Source: Arctopsyche grandis
Lineage: Eukaryota > Arthropoda > Insecta > Trichoptera > Hydropsychidae
Length of the DNA stretch: 64,000 bases
NCBI RefSeq assembly: GCF_051622035.1
Contig: NC_135355.1
Coordinates: 9,424,501 to 9,488,500 of the forward strand
Reading direction: 5' to 3'
Part shown: piece after piece, positions 12,240-25,619 of the stretch
How positions within the stretch are numbered: position 1 is the first letter of the stretch
Layout: every line of letters begins with the position of its first letter
Translations under genes and position numbers: made by a program
Notes under the pieces: model-generated
What the model saw: only the letters and a program-made list of their open reading frames with translations
The model's database searches: none
Told to the model about the DNA's origin: nothing

Positions 12240-12700
12240 TTCAAAGTATTGTTTCCGAATAATTTTCCGGCTGCACGACGAAACCCGCTTCCCGACGGGA
12301 CGCTGTGTTTGTCTCTCTAATTTAACGTCAGTATCCCGCCGAAAGCTCATTCTTTAAAAGCTCACGTGACCTCTCGCACAATTTGTATTGTGCCTGACCC
12401 TCTACGAGATTCGAAAATTGCACAAGCTCTCCGAGGAAACGATAAATAAACGTATAAAAAGGGAACGAAAGTCTGCGCGTTGTTTATGTCGCGCGTCACA
12501 ACTGGCAAATTGAGCCTGCCAATTCGGCGTTGCCGCGCGATTATGTTAATTTATGGCAGGCGACAATGCGCAACAGATTTGCAATAAAATAATTTGACTG
12601 CTAACACGCTATCGTCGACTTCTATCACATTACATCAGAACACGGGTCGATTCTCTCCCTCGAACGTGTTCGTCGTGAAAATGCTGTATGTGTATAATAT
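12240..12700. promoter_or_regulatory. GC-richer island with TATA-like motif
   Basis: A contrast in composition to both flanks. It contains CGAAAGCTC (12340-12348), CTCACGTGACC, and CGTATAAAAAGGG near 12450-12463, which resembles a TATA box. A 33-codon ORF starts about 25 nt after that motif (MSRVTTGKL...), with no signal peptide or supporting splice sites. Most likely a distal regulatory element, or possibly an unannotated promoter. Confidence 0.3.
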
Positions 12701-13119
12701 TATGTTTGCTCTTTTCGCGGCATTCACGGAAATGGCTAAATGAAAATTAATTTACAAAATTGAAGTTCGGTTCGTGCTAATATTGGAGTGATTATCTAGT
12801 AATTTGACAGTTGTCACATTCTAGTTCGAGCAAGTATTAAATGCATTCTTCACATCAATTTCAAATTTAGCTGCTAGTTATTCATACTATGCACGTAAAT
12901 TTGTTATTCCGAGAAAATTGATATCGTGATTTTATTCAGTAAATTTGTGATTTTATTCAGTCATTTGAGAGTTACGAGTCAAATCCAATATTTGTAATAT
13001 GTTTATGTATCGATGCATGCATATTATTCACACATTTACTTAAGATTTAAAAAAAAAACGAGATAAAAATTAGTATCCCAAACTTTGATAGTCGAAAAAT
13101 CGGTATAATACATACATAG

Positions 13120-14070
13120 CAGAGGCGTGCCGTTATTGGACGAAAATGACTAGGCTAGTCCTCTAAAATCTTTAAGCTAGCTAGTCTCCTAAAAATATCA
13201 ACAACTCAATTCAATGCATTCGAGTCGATGTGCTTATTGACATTGTTCACTTAGATTAGTGAAGTTTGGAAACCGGAATCGGCTCTACCTGAGGTAATAG
13301 TAATGGTAGTGGCTTGCTATGGTGTGGTCCGCCGCGTCGTTTGCTTGCACGGCCTCGCCGTCTCAATTCTGTTCTCTTCATGGTACTGGGGAATTATTAT
13401 GTATGGGCGTGACGTCAGAGACAAAACACTTTTTTTTTATTTACTCGTCTCTTCAAGCATTTGTGGAATTTTCACTAAAAATAATCTGATTTGTGTCAAT
13501 CAAACATCATTCTAATTTTTTTTTGTTAAAATAATACATTACACGGAACTTCTGAATACAAATATGGCAAAGGGACTCGGCTCACGAAACGATTTCCTCG
13601 GCGCAATTCAGTGAGAAGCGTACGGAAACAAATAACAAGGCTTTGAAATGTTGTATTTTTGAGCGATTGCTCGACAAATCATTCATCAGATTGACTTTTG
13701 AAGACAAACAAATATCAGCAATTTTCATAAAGCCAAAACAGGCCACGAACAGACTCAATCATAATATTTGTCTTCAATATCCAAATGTAGAATCAACATA
13801 CAAATGTACAAAAACAAAAAATCAATTGAGAATGAATATTATAAAACACAACGCCGAAGTTAGCTCCAATAGAGATATCTAATATGAAAAGGCTGATTGA
13901 CGTGTGTTGTTCATTAAATATTTTTAGAGGGCACAACGAGAGTATAGATTTCACTAAATAATATAAATTAATTTTATCTTCTTTGTTGCCTGAATTTAAA
14001 AATATGTTTTTATTTTTTTTTCCATGCCTATTTTTTCTACCCCTATTTTAAAAGTCACGACGTGCCACTG
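13120..14070. mobile_element. Possible hAT-like element with eroded ends
   Basis: The left end CAGAGGCGTGCCG and the inverted right end CAGTGGCACGTCG are imperfect terminal repeats of the hAT CAGNGG type. The 8-bp flanks ATACATAG (13112-13119) and ATACATTT (14071-14078) match at six of eight positions, as expected for an old hAT target duplication. The interior holds a degenerate, possibly once-coding stretch (about 13560-13880) with stops. I could not identify a transposase. Confidence 0.5.
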
Positions 14071-14929
14071 ATACATTTGTAAATATCGATTAATCTAAAT
14101 GTTAATTTATCATTAACACCAATTAAAGAAAATCACATATCCCTGCTAAGTGAAAATTTTTCATTATCGTTCTTCTAACCATGTCGTTTCGAACCATTTT
14201 TCGATGACTTTTTCTTTCAACACTATGTTTAGCAGAAAAATTATTTTCTTTTGTATCACTATAGTCACCACCTTCGTCATAATTATTATCAAACTGCTTC
14301 CATTTTTATCTAATTCTTTTGGATTTACATATGTTTGTATTATATTATATTGTATAAGTTTTACATTCATTATTCTTCATATTAAATTTCAATGGAAAAC
14401 TTTCTTTATTCAAAAGCTCTCCATCTCAATTTTATTTACCTGATGTTTTATGTCAAAATGTACGCAATTATTTGTGTTTGTCAGTTAGTCACAACGTGGT
14501 TCGCTGATTAAGCAGTTATTTGCCGATTGAGGGGTCGTAAATTTAAATCCTAACCGAAATCCAAAAAAATATAAAACCCAGATCAACCATTTTCTTTTCT
14601 TTTTTTTGGTTTTATCCGCTTATAATTTTCAATAAGATTCCACACAAAATTGGTACCACCGAACTATTTTCTTTTCCCAATTTTCATTAGTTTCGCTTCA
14701 GAAACAACTTCACTTTGAACACGGGAACAGAGTGGCTTAAAATGATGTAGTATGTAGTTCGCCTCGCTCAAATACATTTGCCTGCTAAATTATTGAATGG
14801 TCACAAAAATTGAAACGTCTGTTTTTTTAACAGATATTCTATTTAATTGAAAGTTTAAATATTGATAACTATGCCCATTGCCGGATAAAAATGTGCCATG
14901 AACGGCCATCAGGCTAACAACTTGCATGA

Positions 14930-15190
14930 TTACAAGACGGCAAAGAAAAATAGTTTTAATAACAGTCTCGGCGTGTGAGTATCACACGGAGCTCGGTTCG
15001 GACTCGCTTATTTATTGGGGGCCGGCTGGGGGGTCCGGAGGGCCCCTAGTGGGGGCCCCTGAGATGAATGGCGGTCGAGACGCCTCTTATAAATAACAAA
15101 ACCAACCGAAATATTTCAATAATAATCAATGAATTATTATAACGAACGACCCATTGTAAATATTCACATTTCGCGCGATGTGAAACAATT
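14930..15190. other. GC-rich island
   Basis: Contains an unusually G/C-rich core at 15018-15060 (GGGGGCCGGCTGGGG, GGGGGCCCC). No ORF or recognised element. Regulatory or conserved non-coding function is a guess from composition. Confidence 0.25.
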
Positions 15191-15246
15191 CGAATGATGA
15201 CGTAGTAAATAATATGCGACTGTAATATGTATGTGTAATTTAAATA

Positions 15247-16060
<814 letters not shown>

Positions 16061-16062
16061 TA

Positions 16063-19029
16063 TTTTTTCATTTATGACTACTCATACTTATATAGAGCGT
16101 AGCTGCTTCAACAAACATCATGCTTATAATATGTACCGTGTACAATATATGTATGTATGTCGTGAAGGCGTATTCTATGTCACAATTAGTATAATATAAT
16201 ACCAATAAAGGGGAGCCTGTTTTCTTTCTTCAATTAAAGCCTCTAAATTTTACTCAATATTTTTGATATTATTATTGATCACTCATATACATACATAGTT
16301 CCAATATATGTACATATGTATTTTAAAACTTTCATGGTAGACTGTTAGAAAATGCGTTTTCATTGGATAAAAACATTTTCAATGACATGTCTTCAACAAT
16401 TTACTTTCGAACTGAATGTCTTGCCGCGTGCTGAAGAAAATAAACAGTAAGTAATGATTAGTTACGAAGGATAAATATTTATAATTACTTTATCTGTGTA
16501 AATATGTATGTACGTAGTAAGATAAATGTAAATTTAATAATTTCTTTATAAAAATCATGAATTTGAATGAAATTATAAATAAAATCGTGAAATTACACGT
16601 ATTTTAATGTGTTATGGAGAAAAACCGAATACATATGTCCTCCGTCTCAAATTTTTTATTAAATTGATTTTGTTTGTGTATGAAATACATACACATACAC
16701 TATGGATGTACTTAGTTTTTATTTATACCTATATTATTACCAATAATTCAACGAATTGGGTTACATGTCAATTTTTAGTGATTTTTTAAATTCCTTTAAT
16801 TTTTTATGTATTGAAAATCGCTATTATTTTTACTACTAACAATTTTATACGTTCAATTTTTAATCGGATTCATGTCACAAAATAAATTATAAAAAGCCGA
16901 TAAATTTTTATCCGACTCCACAGACCTGGTGGAGTCGGATCAAAATGAGGGATTAATATAATATGTATTTATCAGAAATCTCGTTAAAAACACATAAAGG
17001 AAAGTAATATTCTATTGCATGATCATACGCGATAATTACATTTGACCGGATGTACATATGTACATACATATACTAACACCTCATGTTATTGTACATACAT
17101 ACATATGTGTGTATGTATCCTTTCATGTTAATAAAAGATTAACCTTTTATTATCTTCCCAGGTAAAATTTATTTTTATGTATTTTTAAAAAGTTGACTTA
17201 TCTCGTTGCAGTCGGCAAAACGGTAATTGCAATTTCGCAAGAACCAAGGTCGACCAATTTACAGGTGAGAGAGACTTGAGTGTTTATACAGCGCGTTTGT
17301 ATGCACTTAAACAAACAAAATAAATTATAACTAACTAACACGTCCGACTGAGCAAAGTTTTCACCGCGGACTAGAATCGTTCAGTTGTTTGTACACGTGT
17401 GGATATTTTGAAAAGACAGGTGACAATGTCGTATTTCGTGTTGGCTTTGTCTTGTCGCGTTATTTTTGGGGTAAACAATATTACTTGTGTGTTTATGCAT
17501 CGGTGAAAAAAAAAAACAAATTTAATGAATTCCAAATTTACGATTGTGCTCTTGAAATTTTTCACGTTCAAATTCATCCTAGAAGTACAAGTATATGTAT
17601 ATTTGTATGTACGATATATTTTAATGCAAAGACGTGCGCTCGCGTTCCCAATCCTACCCACCCCTGGCCTCTCACGTGTGGCTATTGTAAATCGCTTCGA
17701 CGCAGTGGAGTCACGACCCCTGCACTTGTGAATAATTGGTCATTTACCATCCGTGGATCGACCAGTATTTACCATAATAGTCTTTTGGTGTCTTTCTTCA
17801 AAATGGTACTGTGTACTTATATAATATTATTTGCTTCCCTGGCGTATTTCGAAAAATCGAAAAGATTGCAATTTCAAAATAGTTCATGGATTTAATTTTA
17901 ATTAATTCTACATCTTTAATTGGAAAGGTTAAGCTTACGTACATACATATATGTAAAAAAAGTATATAGATTCACTTGTGCCCTTATATTTTTTATTCAA
18001 GCTAGATACTCAAATAGCTCTAATCTCTTAAAAGAACCTCAAAAAAGATTGGCATAAATCTGACTTTGATTCGATATGATAAATAATATATCTAAAAGTA
18101 GTTTAGACTGATTTTCAACAATTCTGATTGCATTATTACCAGTATTATCTTCTACACAACTCGATACCGAAGCTGGATATTTTCCTTTACGTATTCAGTT
18201 CATGTTTCGATATACGCGTCGAGTATAAAATATGAGATCAAATTATCCAGCCACCCAACTGATGGCAAATATGACAATTTGCGTCAAATCTGCTACGTTA
18301 TAATATACCAGATCAGGTTTTTCTAGTGTCGTTGCGCTTCTTTCAAAACTGGATCCCATTCTTTACTTGCAGTTAATACAAGGCAACTCACGAGAACACT
18401 TTTGAATGGATTTATGTATTTTTTTAAAAACCACACACTATGAATATGTACATACAATATCAGTGCTGTGACCATACGTCGTTTATTTAAGACGACAGTC
18501 TTTTATTTCACTGTTCTGTCCTTTAGATTTATTTATTTTTTAAAATTGCCCTTTTGTTCTTTATTTTTTTGTAAAGTCGACTATCGCTGTTTCACTGGAA
18601 CTACGACGATGCTACCGGTGAACCTTAAAAAATCGGTTCTATTTTTTGTCATAAAAATGTTAGAGAGATCTAGATCGACAAATAAAAATATCGAAGAATG
18701 ACAAACCCTGTCAGAATGGGTTAATTTAAAAAATCGCATAATTTTCCTTATGTCTCCCTGGATCTAATGCCCCCATTGAACGAATGTTTTCATTAGTTTA
18801 CTAAGAATATGTGGACAGATTAGAAAACCCAATAAAAAATAGACAAGTTATAAACATAAGAGCATGCATTTATACCAAATGCAACTTTAAATTGTATACA
18901 ATTTTTTTGATTTTTTACAGCACGAACCCGCGTTATTAAACACAACTTATAAAGCGTTTTTTCAAGTTACAAAACAATTCTTTATATGTCATTTATTTTC
19001 TCCAAAAAAATATGGTCACCGTAAATATC
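16063..19029. other. AT-rich intergenic DNA with a perfect hairpin
   Basis: No supported gene. A perfect 12-bp inverted repeat, ATCCGACTCCAC / GTGGAGTCGGAT, is at 16910-16921 and 16929-16940 with a 7-bp loop. ORFs around 17389-17895 on both strands show no recognisable domain. Confidence 0.35.
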
Positions 19030-19200
19030 AGTCAAGTTTCTTTCGATGATAGTTTCGGCGTGAGAAATGAGCACCACGACAAAGCGAAGTGCACGCACGA
19101 TCATCGATTTGTACCGGGTTAAATATCAATTACTAATGCGCAAGCGTGGCTCACAATTATAACACGAGCCTTTATAATTAGTTGCACCTTACAAGAATAT
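19030..19200. other. GC-richer island
   Basis: Less AT-rich than its flanks, with CACGACAAAGCG, GCACGCACGATCATCGATTT and GCGCAAGCGTGG. No coding signature. Possible regulatory element, low certainty. Confidence 0.2.
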
Positions 19201-20189
19201 TATAATTATGTAGATATCCGTTTTATACGTATAAGGAGTTATATTTTCAAAAAAGGGGAGGAAGACCGTAAAAAGAATTTGCGTGTTAATCAATCGAGTT
19301 GCCTTTCACTGTACAAATTTTCAAACTGTTGCAAAATATCAAAACGAAACAATGTATGAATGATCGTAAATGCATATTATACATATTAAATGCTGTGATA
19401 TATTCTTAAAGATGAAAGCAAAAACCCTTAAATGATTTTATTACTTTGGAAAGAATCTTTATTATATGTACAAACACATGTATGTACATATGTATGTAGC
19501 ACTATCGCTAACGATAACCTTTGAATATAGGTACATATGTGCATATGTATGTGTTTGGATGCTTTACTTCTATAGATAGTAACAGATGTACATACATACA
19601 TGCATGCAAACATTAAAAGTAAAATTAAGTATCCAAAGTACATTTTATTAAACGTTACATTTTGTTAAGTTTTTATCAAATTAAAATATTTCAAATAGAA
19701 AAAGGCTAAAAAATATGAAATAAATCGTATGTAAATAAAAAGTTCACATTACTTTCATATACGGAACTTCCGTCACGGAAGTCCAATTTTCAGTTCGAAA
19801 AACACTATTTCTATTTGACTTAATTCACAAATTGTTATCACTTCTTTTAATTCGATATGTCCAGAATATTGGAAAAGTAGAATAAATGTATTACAGGCCA
19901 AAGATTAAAAAAAAAAACATCGAAACTCAAGCGTAAAAGTATTACTTCCGTTGGGATAAAAATAATTAGAAAATATTATTGAATGAAATTTATCATACTT
20001 ATTACATGTGGAAAACTTAAGCCCAATCCATTGATCTATTGAACAGGGAATTAAATCCAAAGAAGCATAAATAAAAAGTTTGTAAAAGAGGAGACCAATA
20101 AGGAGAGATAACACTGATTCTGGGTTATTATGGATTATTTAAAATTTTTAAATAATCACAGCCTAACAAAAAACATTTTATAAGCCGAT

Positions 20190-20365
20190 TCTTAGTTTGA
20201 GTGTGATATGTTCAAATTACATATTTCCAAAATATAGACACACAAACACACACCCATTTTTTTAAAAACCATGAAAACCTTATTTTGACCTAATATCCGT
20301 CAAAATCTGAAAGTTGAATTTTTACATGATGAATAAAACTTCATCAATTGTTACTACGTATGTAT
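20190..20365 (-). repeat. Dispersed repeat family A, inverted diverged copy
   Basis: Read on the minus strand it begins TACGTAGTAACAATTGATG and continues with AGTTTTATTCATCATG, a GTGTGTTTGTGTGT run and TATTTTGGA, in the same order as the copies at 938 and 45310. Confidence 0.5.
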
Positions 20366-20779
20366 GTAGGTACATACATACATATGTAGATATATTAAAA
20401 ATATGTTTTAATTTTGTACGAGTTCAATGACAAATTAAATTTTACACGAGAACGATGCGGCTTTAAAAATAAACATGATAACAAAGAAAACTCTTAATCA
20501 AATTAAAAATACAATTTTGAAATAAAATGGACCTTTATTTACACAAACTTGAATATTCATTTTACAATATACCTATACTATCTCGTTTGAAATTGTCTTT
20601 GTGTCGAACTGGCTACTATGGTGCGTTATGAAAGGTTTGCAGTACAGATTGACAGCAGTATCTTAGCTCCATTATACCTATTATATGTATAACGGATTAT
20701 TTTTAAATTATTATAAATATACACTGTAAATTCTGCACATGCACACCCACAAATACACACCTTATTGGAATTATACCAT

Positions 20780-21060
20780 TATTCGCGAACAGTGTTCGAA
20801 CAGGTATCAGTAACGCGCGCCGTAAATTACCGTTTGCATAGCGGTCGAGTGTTCGCGTTCGCCGGGCATGTGTGCAACACACAATATTGTCTCAATAAAG
20901 AGAAACTCGTTAGAATAACTCAAAGCTCACCTGTTCAGACCAGGACCTTAACAAGGCCTTTGCGAGACCTTTTTCACTTGAAACAAAAAAATCAAAAGCC
21001 CTAGGATTGCGGTAGCGCGAGCTTTGGCACAGAGCTTACGATGTAATAAAATACCTCTCC
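20780..21060. other. GC-richer island
   Basis: Contains AACGCGCGCCG, GCGGTCGAGTGTTCGCG and CGCGAGCTTTGG (21016-21027); the last 12-mer recurs in the island at 35.68 kb. A 79-codon ORF starts at 20765 but has no recognisable domain. Confidence 0.25.
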
Positions 21061-21813
21061 CAGCTATGAACCCTTCCTATCTATACAAACATATGTGCAG
21101 TAAGTAGTTCTCAAAATTATATTGTACCTCTATCCAATCATAGCAATATTCTTGAACTAAAGCTTTAACTTCGAACAGTATGCGATCTTTTTTACGGCCA
21201 TATGGGTACAGTTATTACACTTTTGTATGTACGGAGATGTGTGCATATTCATTGGTATATTTTCATTACCAATAAATACAATAATTCCGGGTTCACAGGT
21301 CATTAATTCCATGTAATGCTTAGAAACCCTACTTTGCGAAATATGCGGCTGGAAATTGTCTTTATTATTATTTTCCATTTAAAACATCCAATACAGTAAC
21401 ACGTGTTGATGGTGCATACAAATTGCATCTGTATCGAGATAAAATGGACGTGTTTGTCGAGGAAAACGTCGAGCTTTCGCGATCGTAGATATTGGTTACC
21501 CAACACACGCTGAAGGTGTTTATTTCTAGACAATATTCTTAGTCAATTTCAATTATTGAAGACTTGCAATAGCGTCGATGTGTAAACCGAAAATAAAATA
21601 AAAGTATGTAAAATAAAATTGCTAAACTTTCCGGCAAACGCAAACGTCGAGTAGCGACATCCAGCGTACTCCGTAAATGAATGCTTCCTGTGCATTTCCG
21701 GCGGAAGCGTCCAGAAATTCTCTGAAGAAACTCTGTAGCTTCAGGCTTAAGATCATTTAAATACGAAATTCAAAAAAATACGAACTACAGCTCTGCTTAA
21801 AATACGAACTACA

Positions 21814-21853
21814 ACATTGCTTCGGTTCTGTACATAAAGAACCGAAGCAATGT
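21814..21853. repeat. Perfect 16-bp hairpin
   Basis: Arms ACATTGCTTCGGTTCT (21814-21829) and its exact complement (21838-21853), with an 8-base spacer GTACATAA. It sits at the edge of a degenerate repeat (21854-22370) rich in GGCGCCC/CGCCCT motifs that look like a transposon fragment. Confidence 0.85.
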
Positions 21854-22757
21854 TTTTGTCGCCCTCGGCAAATATTTAATTTGGCGCCCTTTATTTTTTT
21901 ATTGTATTAAATGAAAATATATATTTATTGAAATATAAAAATTGAACAATCAAAACAAAATTACCAGAACTAAAAATATAACATTTTTAATATCATAAAT
22001 ACCCATATTGCCAATGTCGCAACAACGAAAACATTTTTATTTTTAGAAGTTTTGTGAAAAAAAATCTATATTAGACAATATATGTAGACGTGTATTTCCT
22101 TTTTAATTTATCTATTATTTTTTTGAAATAACAATAAAAAAACCCCCGCTGGTGAAAATTTTTTTCAAATTAATACAAAAAATTTTTCAGTTTTTGAATT
22201 TTGAGACCTAAAACAACGTCACGAATTTTAAAAAGGGTTTCGGAAAGTGATTTAAAAATTAAACTTAAATATTTCCCTACTTATTAGAATTATTGTAACT
22301 TGAAAGTTTCAAACAAATGCGCCCTAAGACGCCCTTTCGCACCCAAAATACATTTCGTCAACCGCTTACGTAAAAATAAAACCATTATTTATAACAAAAG
22401 TTTTATAGCATTCTGTGTTTCTTGGGTTGGCATTAGCAGTATTACATAATTCTTACAAAAATAAAGACAGCTCTATATCTATCAAAAAGCTTGCTTTACA
22501 TCCGTCTTATTTTTTAATGTTAAATTAATTTCTTATGAAATAATAATATACTAAATCAGAACTTCACTTTTTTTTTTTGTTTTTTTTTTGCTTTTAACTA
22601 ATTGTTTCCTTCAATTTCAACAAGACTTGAAAGAACTCTTCCTTTCGATACTAACCTCACTTTTGCACGAAGAAGAATATATTATATATGTACATACATA
22701 TGTATGTATATTGATGTTGAGAATACACAAAATCGTGAACATCTTGGAGTACTTATC

Positions 22758-22793
22758 AGTGGCGTGCCGTGGAATTCTCCCTGTTTTTGTTGC
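22758..22793 (+). mobile_element. hAT-like terminal fragment
   Basis: CAGTGGCGTGCCGTGGAATT, then CTCCCTGTTTTTGT. The same end with few changes is at 54896-54933 (CAGTGGCGTGCCGTGAAATT). CAGTGGCG is a typical hAT terminus. No partner end with a matching 8-bp duplication was found. Confidence 0.4.
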
Positions 22794-22825
22794 CTACTGA
22801 TATTTTGACTTTGCTTGTACCACCA

Positions 22826-23150
22826 GAATAGACTAGTGGCTAGCATACAATAATGCTTTGAACAAAGTGGTCACGGTTTCAAATCCCACTGGTTTCTGCT
22901 AGCCAGACTTTGGAGATTTGATTCCAGGTTGGTCGTTTCCTATCAGAATTTGCCAATTTATCTGATTTTCATAGAAACGGCTCCAACAAATTGGCAGCCG
23001 TACCCATTTTCTCGCAAATTTCGAGTTTTTCAGCAATCTCGAATTTCCCTGTATTATATAAAATGCCGCAAATTTACAAATTTGGCCATAAATGACTCTG
23101 TGAGTGTAAATTGATATTATTTTACAAATATTTAATATAATATTATATTA
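22826..23150 (+). mobile_element. tRNA-headed SINE, copy 1 (5' part)
   Basis: The head has an A-box-like AGTGGCTAGCATA and a B-box-like GGTTTCAAATCC (about 22880). The body follows with GATTCCAGGTTGGTCGTTTCCTATCAGA and AAACGGCTCC, matching the other copies. The sequence stops being SINE-like where the inverted copy starts. Its missing 3' end may be the fragment at 23650-23723. Confidence 0.7.
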
Positions 23151-23151
23151 T

Positions 23152-23595
23152 ATGTACATACCAGGAGTGCCTAACATTTAAACCCCAATGCGCCTTCCGA
23201 GACAATTAATAACAAACATTGCAGCATTTTTATTACATAAATCGCTGTATTTCGAAAGGCTGAAGAACAGGAAATTAACAATTTATTAATAAATGAATTA
23301 ATCCATAGAGACATCTATGGATTTTAGACTTTTACATACATTTTTATTATTTATTATTTTATTATACAAATTCAGATATTTGTGACAGCGGGTATGATGA
23401 TTTTTGCCAATCTGATGGAGGAACCGTTTTAACAATGAAATCAGATAAATTGACTTTGAACTTTCACAAGAAAAAATCGACTCACAACTTGGAGTCAGAA
23501 ATATCCAAGTTTGACCAGCAATATTAAAGATTTGCATGGGATCGAACCTGGTAACCTCTCGTCACTTAACATAAACGCAACCACCGATCCATACT
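23152..23595 (-). mobile_element. tRNA-headed SINE, copy 2 (inverted)
   Basis: Read on the minus strand: A-box-like ATGGATCGGTGGTTGCG, B-box GGTTCGATCCC, the shared body (GGAGTCAGAA region inverted, AAACGGTTCCTCC) and the 3' motif CCAATGCGCC...CCAGG inverted. It appears inserted tail-first inside copy 1. Confidence 0.75.
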
Positions 23596-23649
23596 ATTTG
23601 CTATGTATTTACTTTTTATAATACTAATCATACTTGTATCAAATGCACA

Positions 23650-23723
23650 GTGTTTCTGGCCAGGAAGGCGCATTGGGGTTACATGTTAGGCTTCCTGGTA
23701 TAAAATAAAAAATAAAATAAAAT
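23650..23723 (+). mobile_element. SINE 3' end with stem-loop and A-rich tail
   Basis: GGCCAGGAAGGCGCATTGGG and GGCTTCCTGG form a stem-loop, followed by an AAAATAAAAT tail. Orientation and content fit the missing end of copy 1 (22826-23150) interrupted by copy 2. Confidence 0.65.
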
Positions 23724-23799
23724 AGAGGGCTGGGGGCTGTGCATCGAAGAGCCATCAGCGGTTAAAGATATGTACACACATACATATGTATGTTTGCAT

Positions 23800-24330
23800 T
23801 GTGTTCGCCATATTCCCCTTGCTCGCCGACTAACATTTTGTTACATGATCGTCGTGCTCGTTACATTCATCGTTCAGACCTTGTTCATCATGTGCGTTTC
23901 CTAATTTGGACGCCGCTGTAAGTTCGATCGGATCAATATTGTGAAAGCTTGCAAAAATTGCAAGCGTTACGCAGAATCCGGTAGCCGTAGCGTAATGGCG
24001 CAGCAGCCGCGTTATCATCGCAGAGCATTGTAATAGATAGCCACGGCCACGGTAATGGTCGGCTGCCCGCGTATTATCGTACGATCATTAGGCTGCTCGG
24101 GCGGTCGAACTACCCACACTTAGTCATTTTTTCCCCTCGCTCGGCATAATGGCAGGATGCCGCCCCAGCCGCCCCGGGGCGACTTCCCTCTCGAAAGCCG
24201 ACCTATAGCTTCAGCGGTCAAATTGCAGCCAATCAAGACCAGTTGACAACAGCCTGTGCGAAAATGCGCCGCACGCCACTGGTAAAGTCCGCGCGTTGAT
24301 GTCTCTTTTCCGGTACACTACATGCGACGC
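23800..24330. promoter_or_regulatory. Large GC-rich island
   Basis: The longest GC-rich island in the window. Features include GTAGCGTAATGGCGCAGCAG, AGCCACGGCCACGGTAATGG, GCCCCAGCCGCCCCGGGGC and CTCTCGAAAGCCGA; the last is shared with 35.76 kb. ORFs here are short and have no domain. Likely conserved regulatory DNA or a CpG-rich promoter-like region; inference from composition. Confidence 0.35.
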
Positions 24331-24550
24331 GCGAGCATAATGATACACTGTCGTTGTTCTTAGGCATTTTTACTCGTATGCATTTACCTATTATAGGTAA
24401 TATACACTGACAATTTTCTTCGTATGCTCTCCGTATCGTGTGAATTGTCTACATAAAATAACCAAGACTAACTTTCCCAATGTGCGTTCCTTGAAAGACT
24501 TGTGTTTCACGACATACATTTTACATAGATACATACAATTAGAGGTTGTG

Positions 24551-24720
24551 ATCGAGAAATCTCGTCTCGAGATTTCTCGAGAATTCTCTCTTTTGATTCT
24601 CGCTTTTCGAGAATCAAAAGAAAATTTTGATTCTCGTTTCTCGAGAATATTTTATTGTGAAAATTCGAGATTCTAGTATCTCGAGAAATCGTTTATTAGA
24701 ATCTCGAAAATATCGATAAT
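24551..24720. repeat. Cluster of consecutive CTCGAG-type hairpins
   Basis: Perfect 12-bp arms CGAGAAATCTCG / CGAGATTTCTCG (24553-24564, 24568-24579; 3-bp loop), then perfect 13-bp arms CTTTTGATTCTCG / CGAGAATCAAAAG (24590-24602, 24608-24620; 5-bp loop), then further imperfect TTCTCGAGAA and CTCGAGAAAT dyads. This may be one end of a foldback transposon. No partner end found. Confidence 0.75.
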
Positions 24721-25133
24721 ATTTTAAATTTATCACTACATGATTTTGTTCAATAAACTGACTGATTTGTATACTTGTTAACTCGTAAATAATTTTGTAA
24801 TTTATTGTAATATGTATAGATTTTTTATAATTTGTCCGGTAGGTTATTATCCGGTCATCATATAAGTACATATACACATGTCACAACGAAATGGCACCAT
24901 TTTAAAGTTACATATATGTGCATGTAGGTACTAGTCACTAGTGGGAAAGTATTCGGTTATGATATCACTAAAACGCTAGTGAAAATATATTTTCACTAAC
25001 AATATGACCCCACTGTAACAAACATAAAACAAAGATTTTTGATTTATTATTTATTTATTCGTGTATTTGCTCGTTATATATTAATCAATGTATATTCAGT
25101 ATTTTAATATGCATAGATGTTCAGTATTTTTAT

Positions 25134-25190
25134 TATTTGTCCGGGCACAAAAACACGGGCAAAGCCGGGTGGCGAAACTGGGAATTTTAT
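25134..25190 (-). repeat. Fragment of a CCCGGC-type dispersed repeat
   Basis: Minus strand reads CGCCACCCGGCTTTGCCCGT, resembling the ACTAGCTGAACCCGGCATGC start of the repeat at 32298. Short and without internal features. Confidence 0.35.
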
Positions 25191-25619
25191 AAAATTCTTT
25201 GTTACATATTGTTATTTTTACTATTTTAAATTACTTTTGTATATTTTTATTTTCTTTTCGTGCCTTCTTTTATAACATTTTTTTATATAATTTTACTTTA
25301 TTTTCTATTCAATGTCTTATGTATCTCACTATATCTTTCTTTCATCATGCCTTTAATAAAGTTATAAACCCCTGATATAATATACATATGTAGTGTTTGT
25401 GTCCTTTTGATGTTGTCGATTTTATATGCTAAAAAAATCAATTCACTATATTAAAAAAAAAAATTATATCACTTGTCGTCACCTTGATTAAAAAGTAATA
25501 GTAAAGCTAAGAAGTGAAGAACTGCTGATTATGTTCCCAAAATATCGATCTTTAAAATGAAATCGAGATATTAAGATGTTCGCTATAATAATAACTTTCA
25601 TTGCAACAAATGCACTGTC

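Noticed and set aside
14480..14560. tRNA-like sequence (GGTTCGCTGATTAAGCAG and GGTCGTAAATTTAAATCC)
   Set aside because: Resembles A and B boxes of a SINE head but cannot be folded into a good cloverleaf by eye and no SINE body follows clearly.
17389..17895. 168-codon plus-strand ORF, one of the longest without a transposon match
   Set aside because: Overlaps ORFs in other frames and on the other strand; no domain, signal, splice or promoter support; contains microsatellite-type sequence.
22758..24283. Possible hAT element between CAGTGGCGTGCCGTGG and inverted CAGTGGCGTGCGGCGC near 24282
   Set aside because: The 8-bp flanks GTACTTAT and GTAAAGTC do not match and the interval contains SINEs and a GC island.
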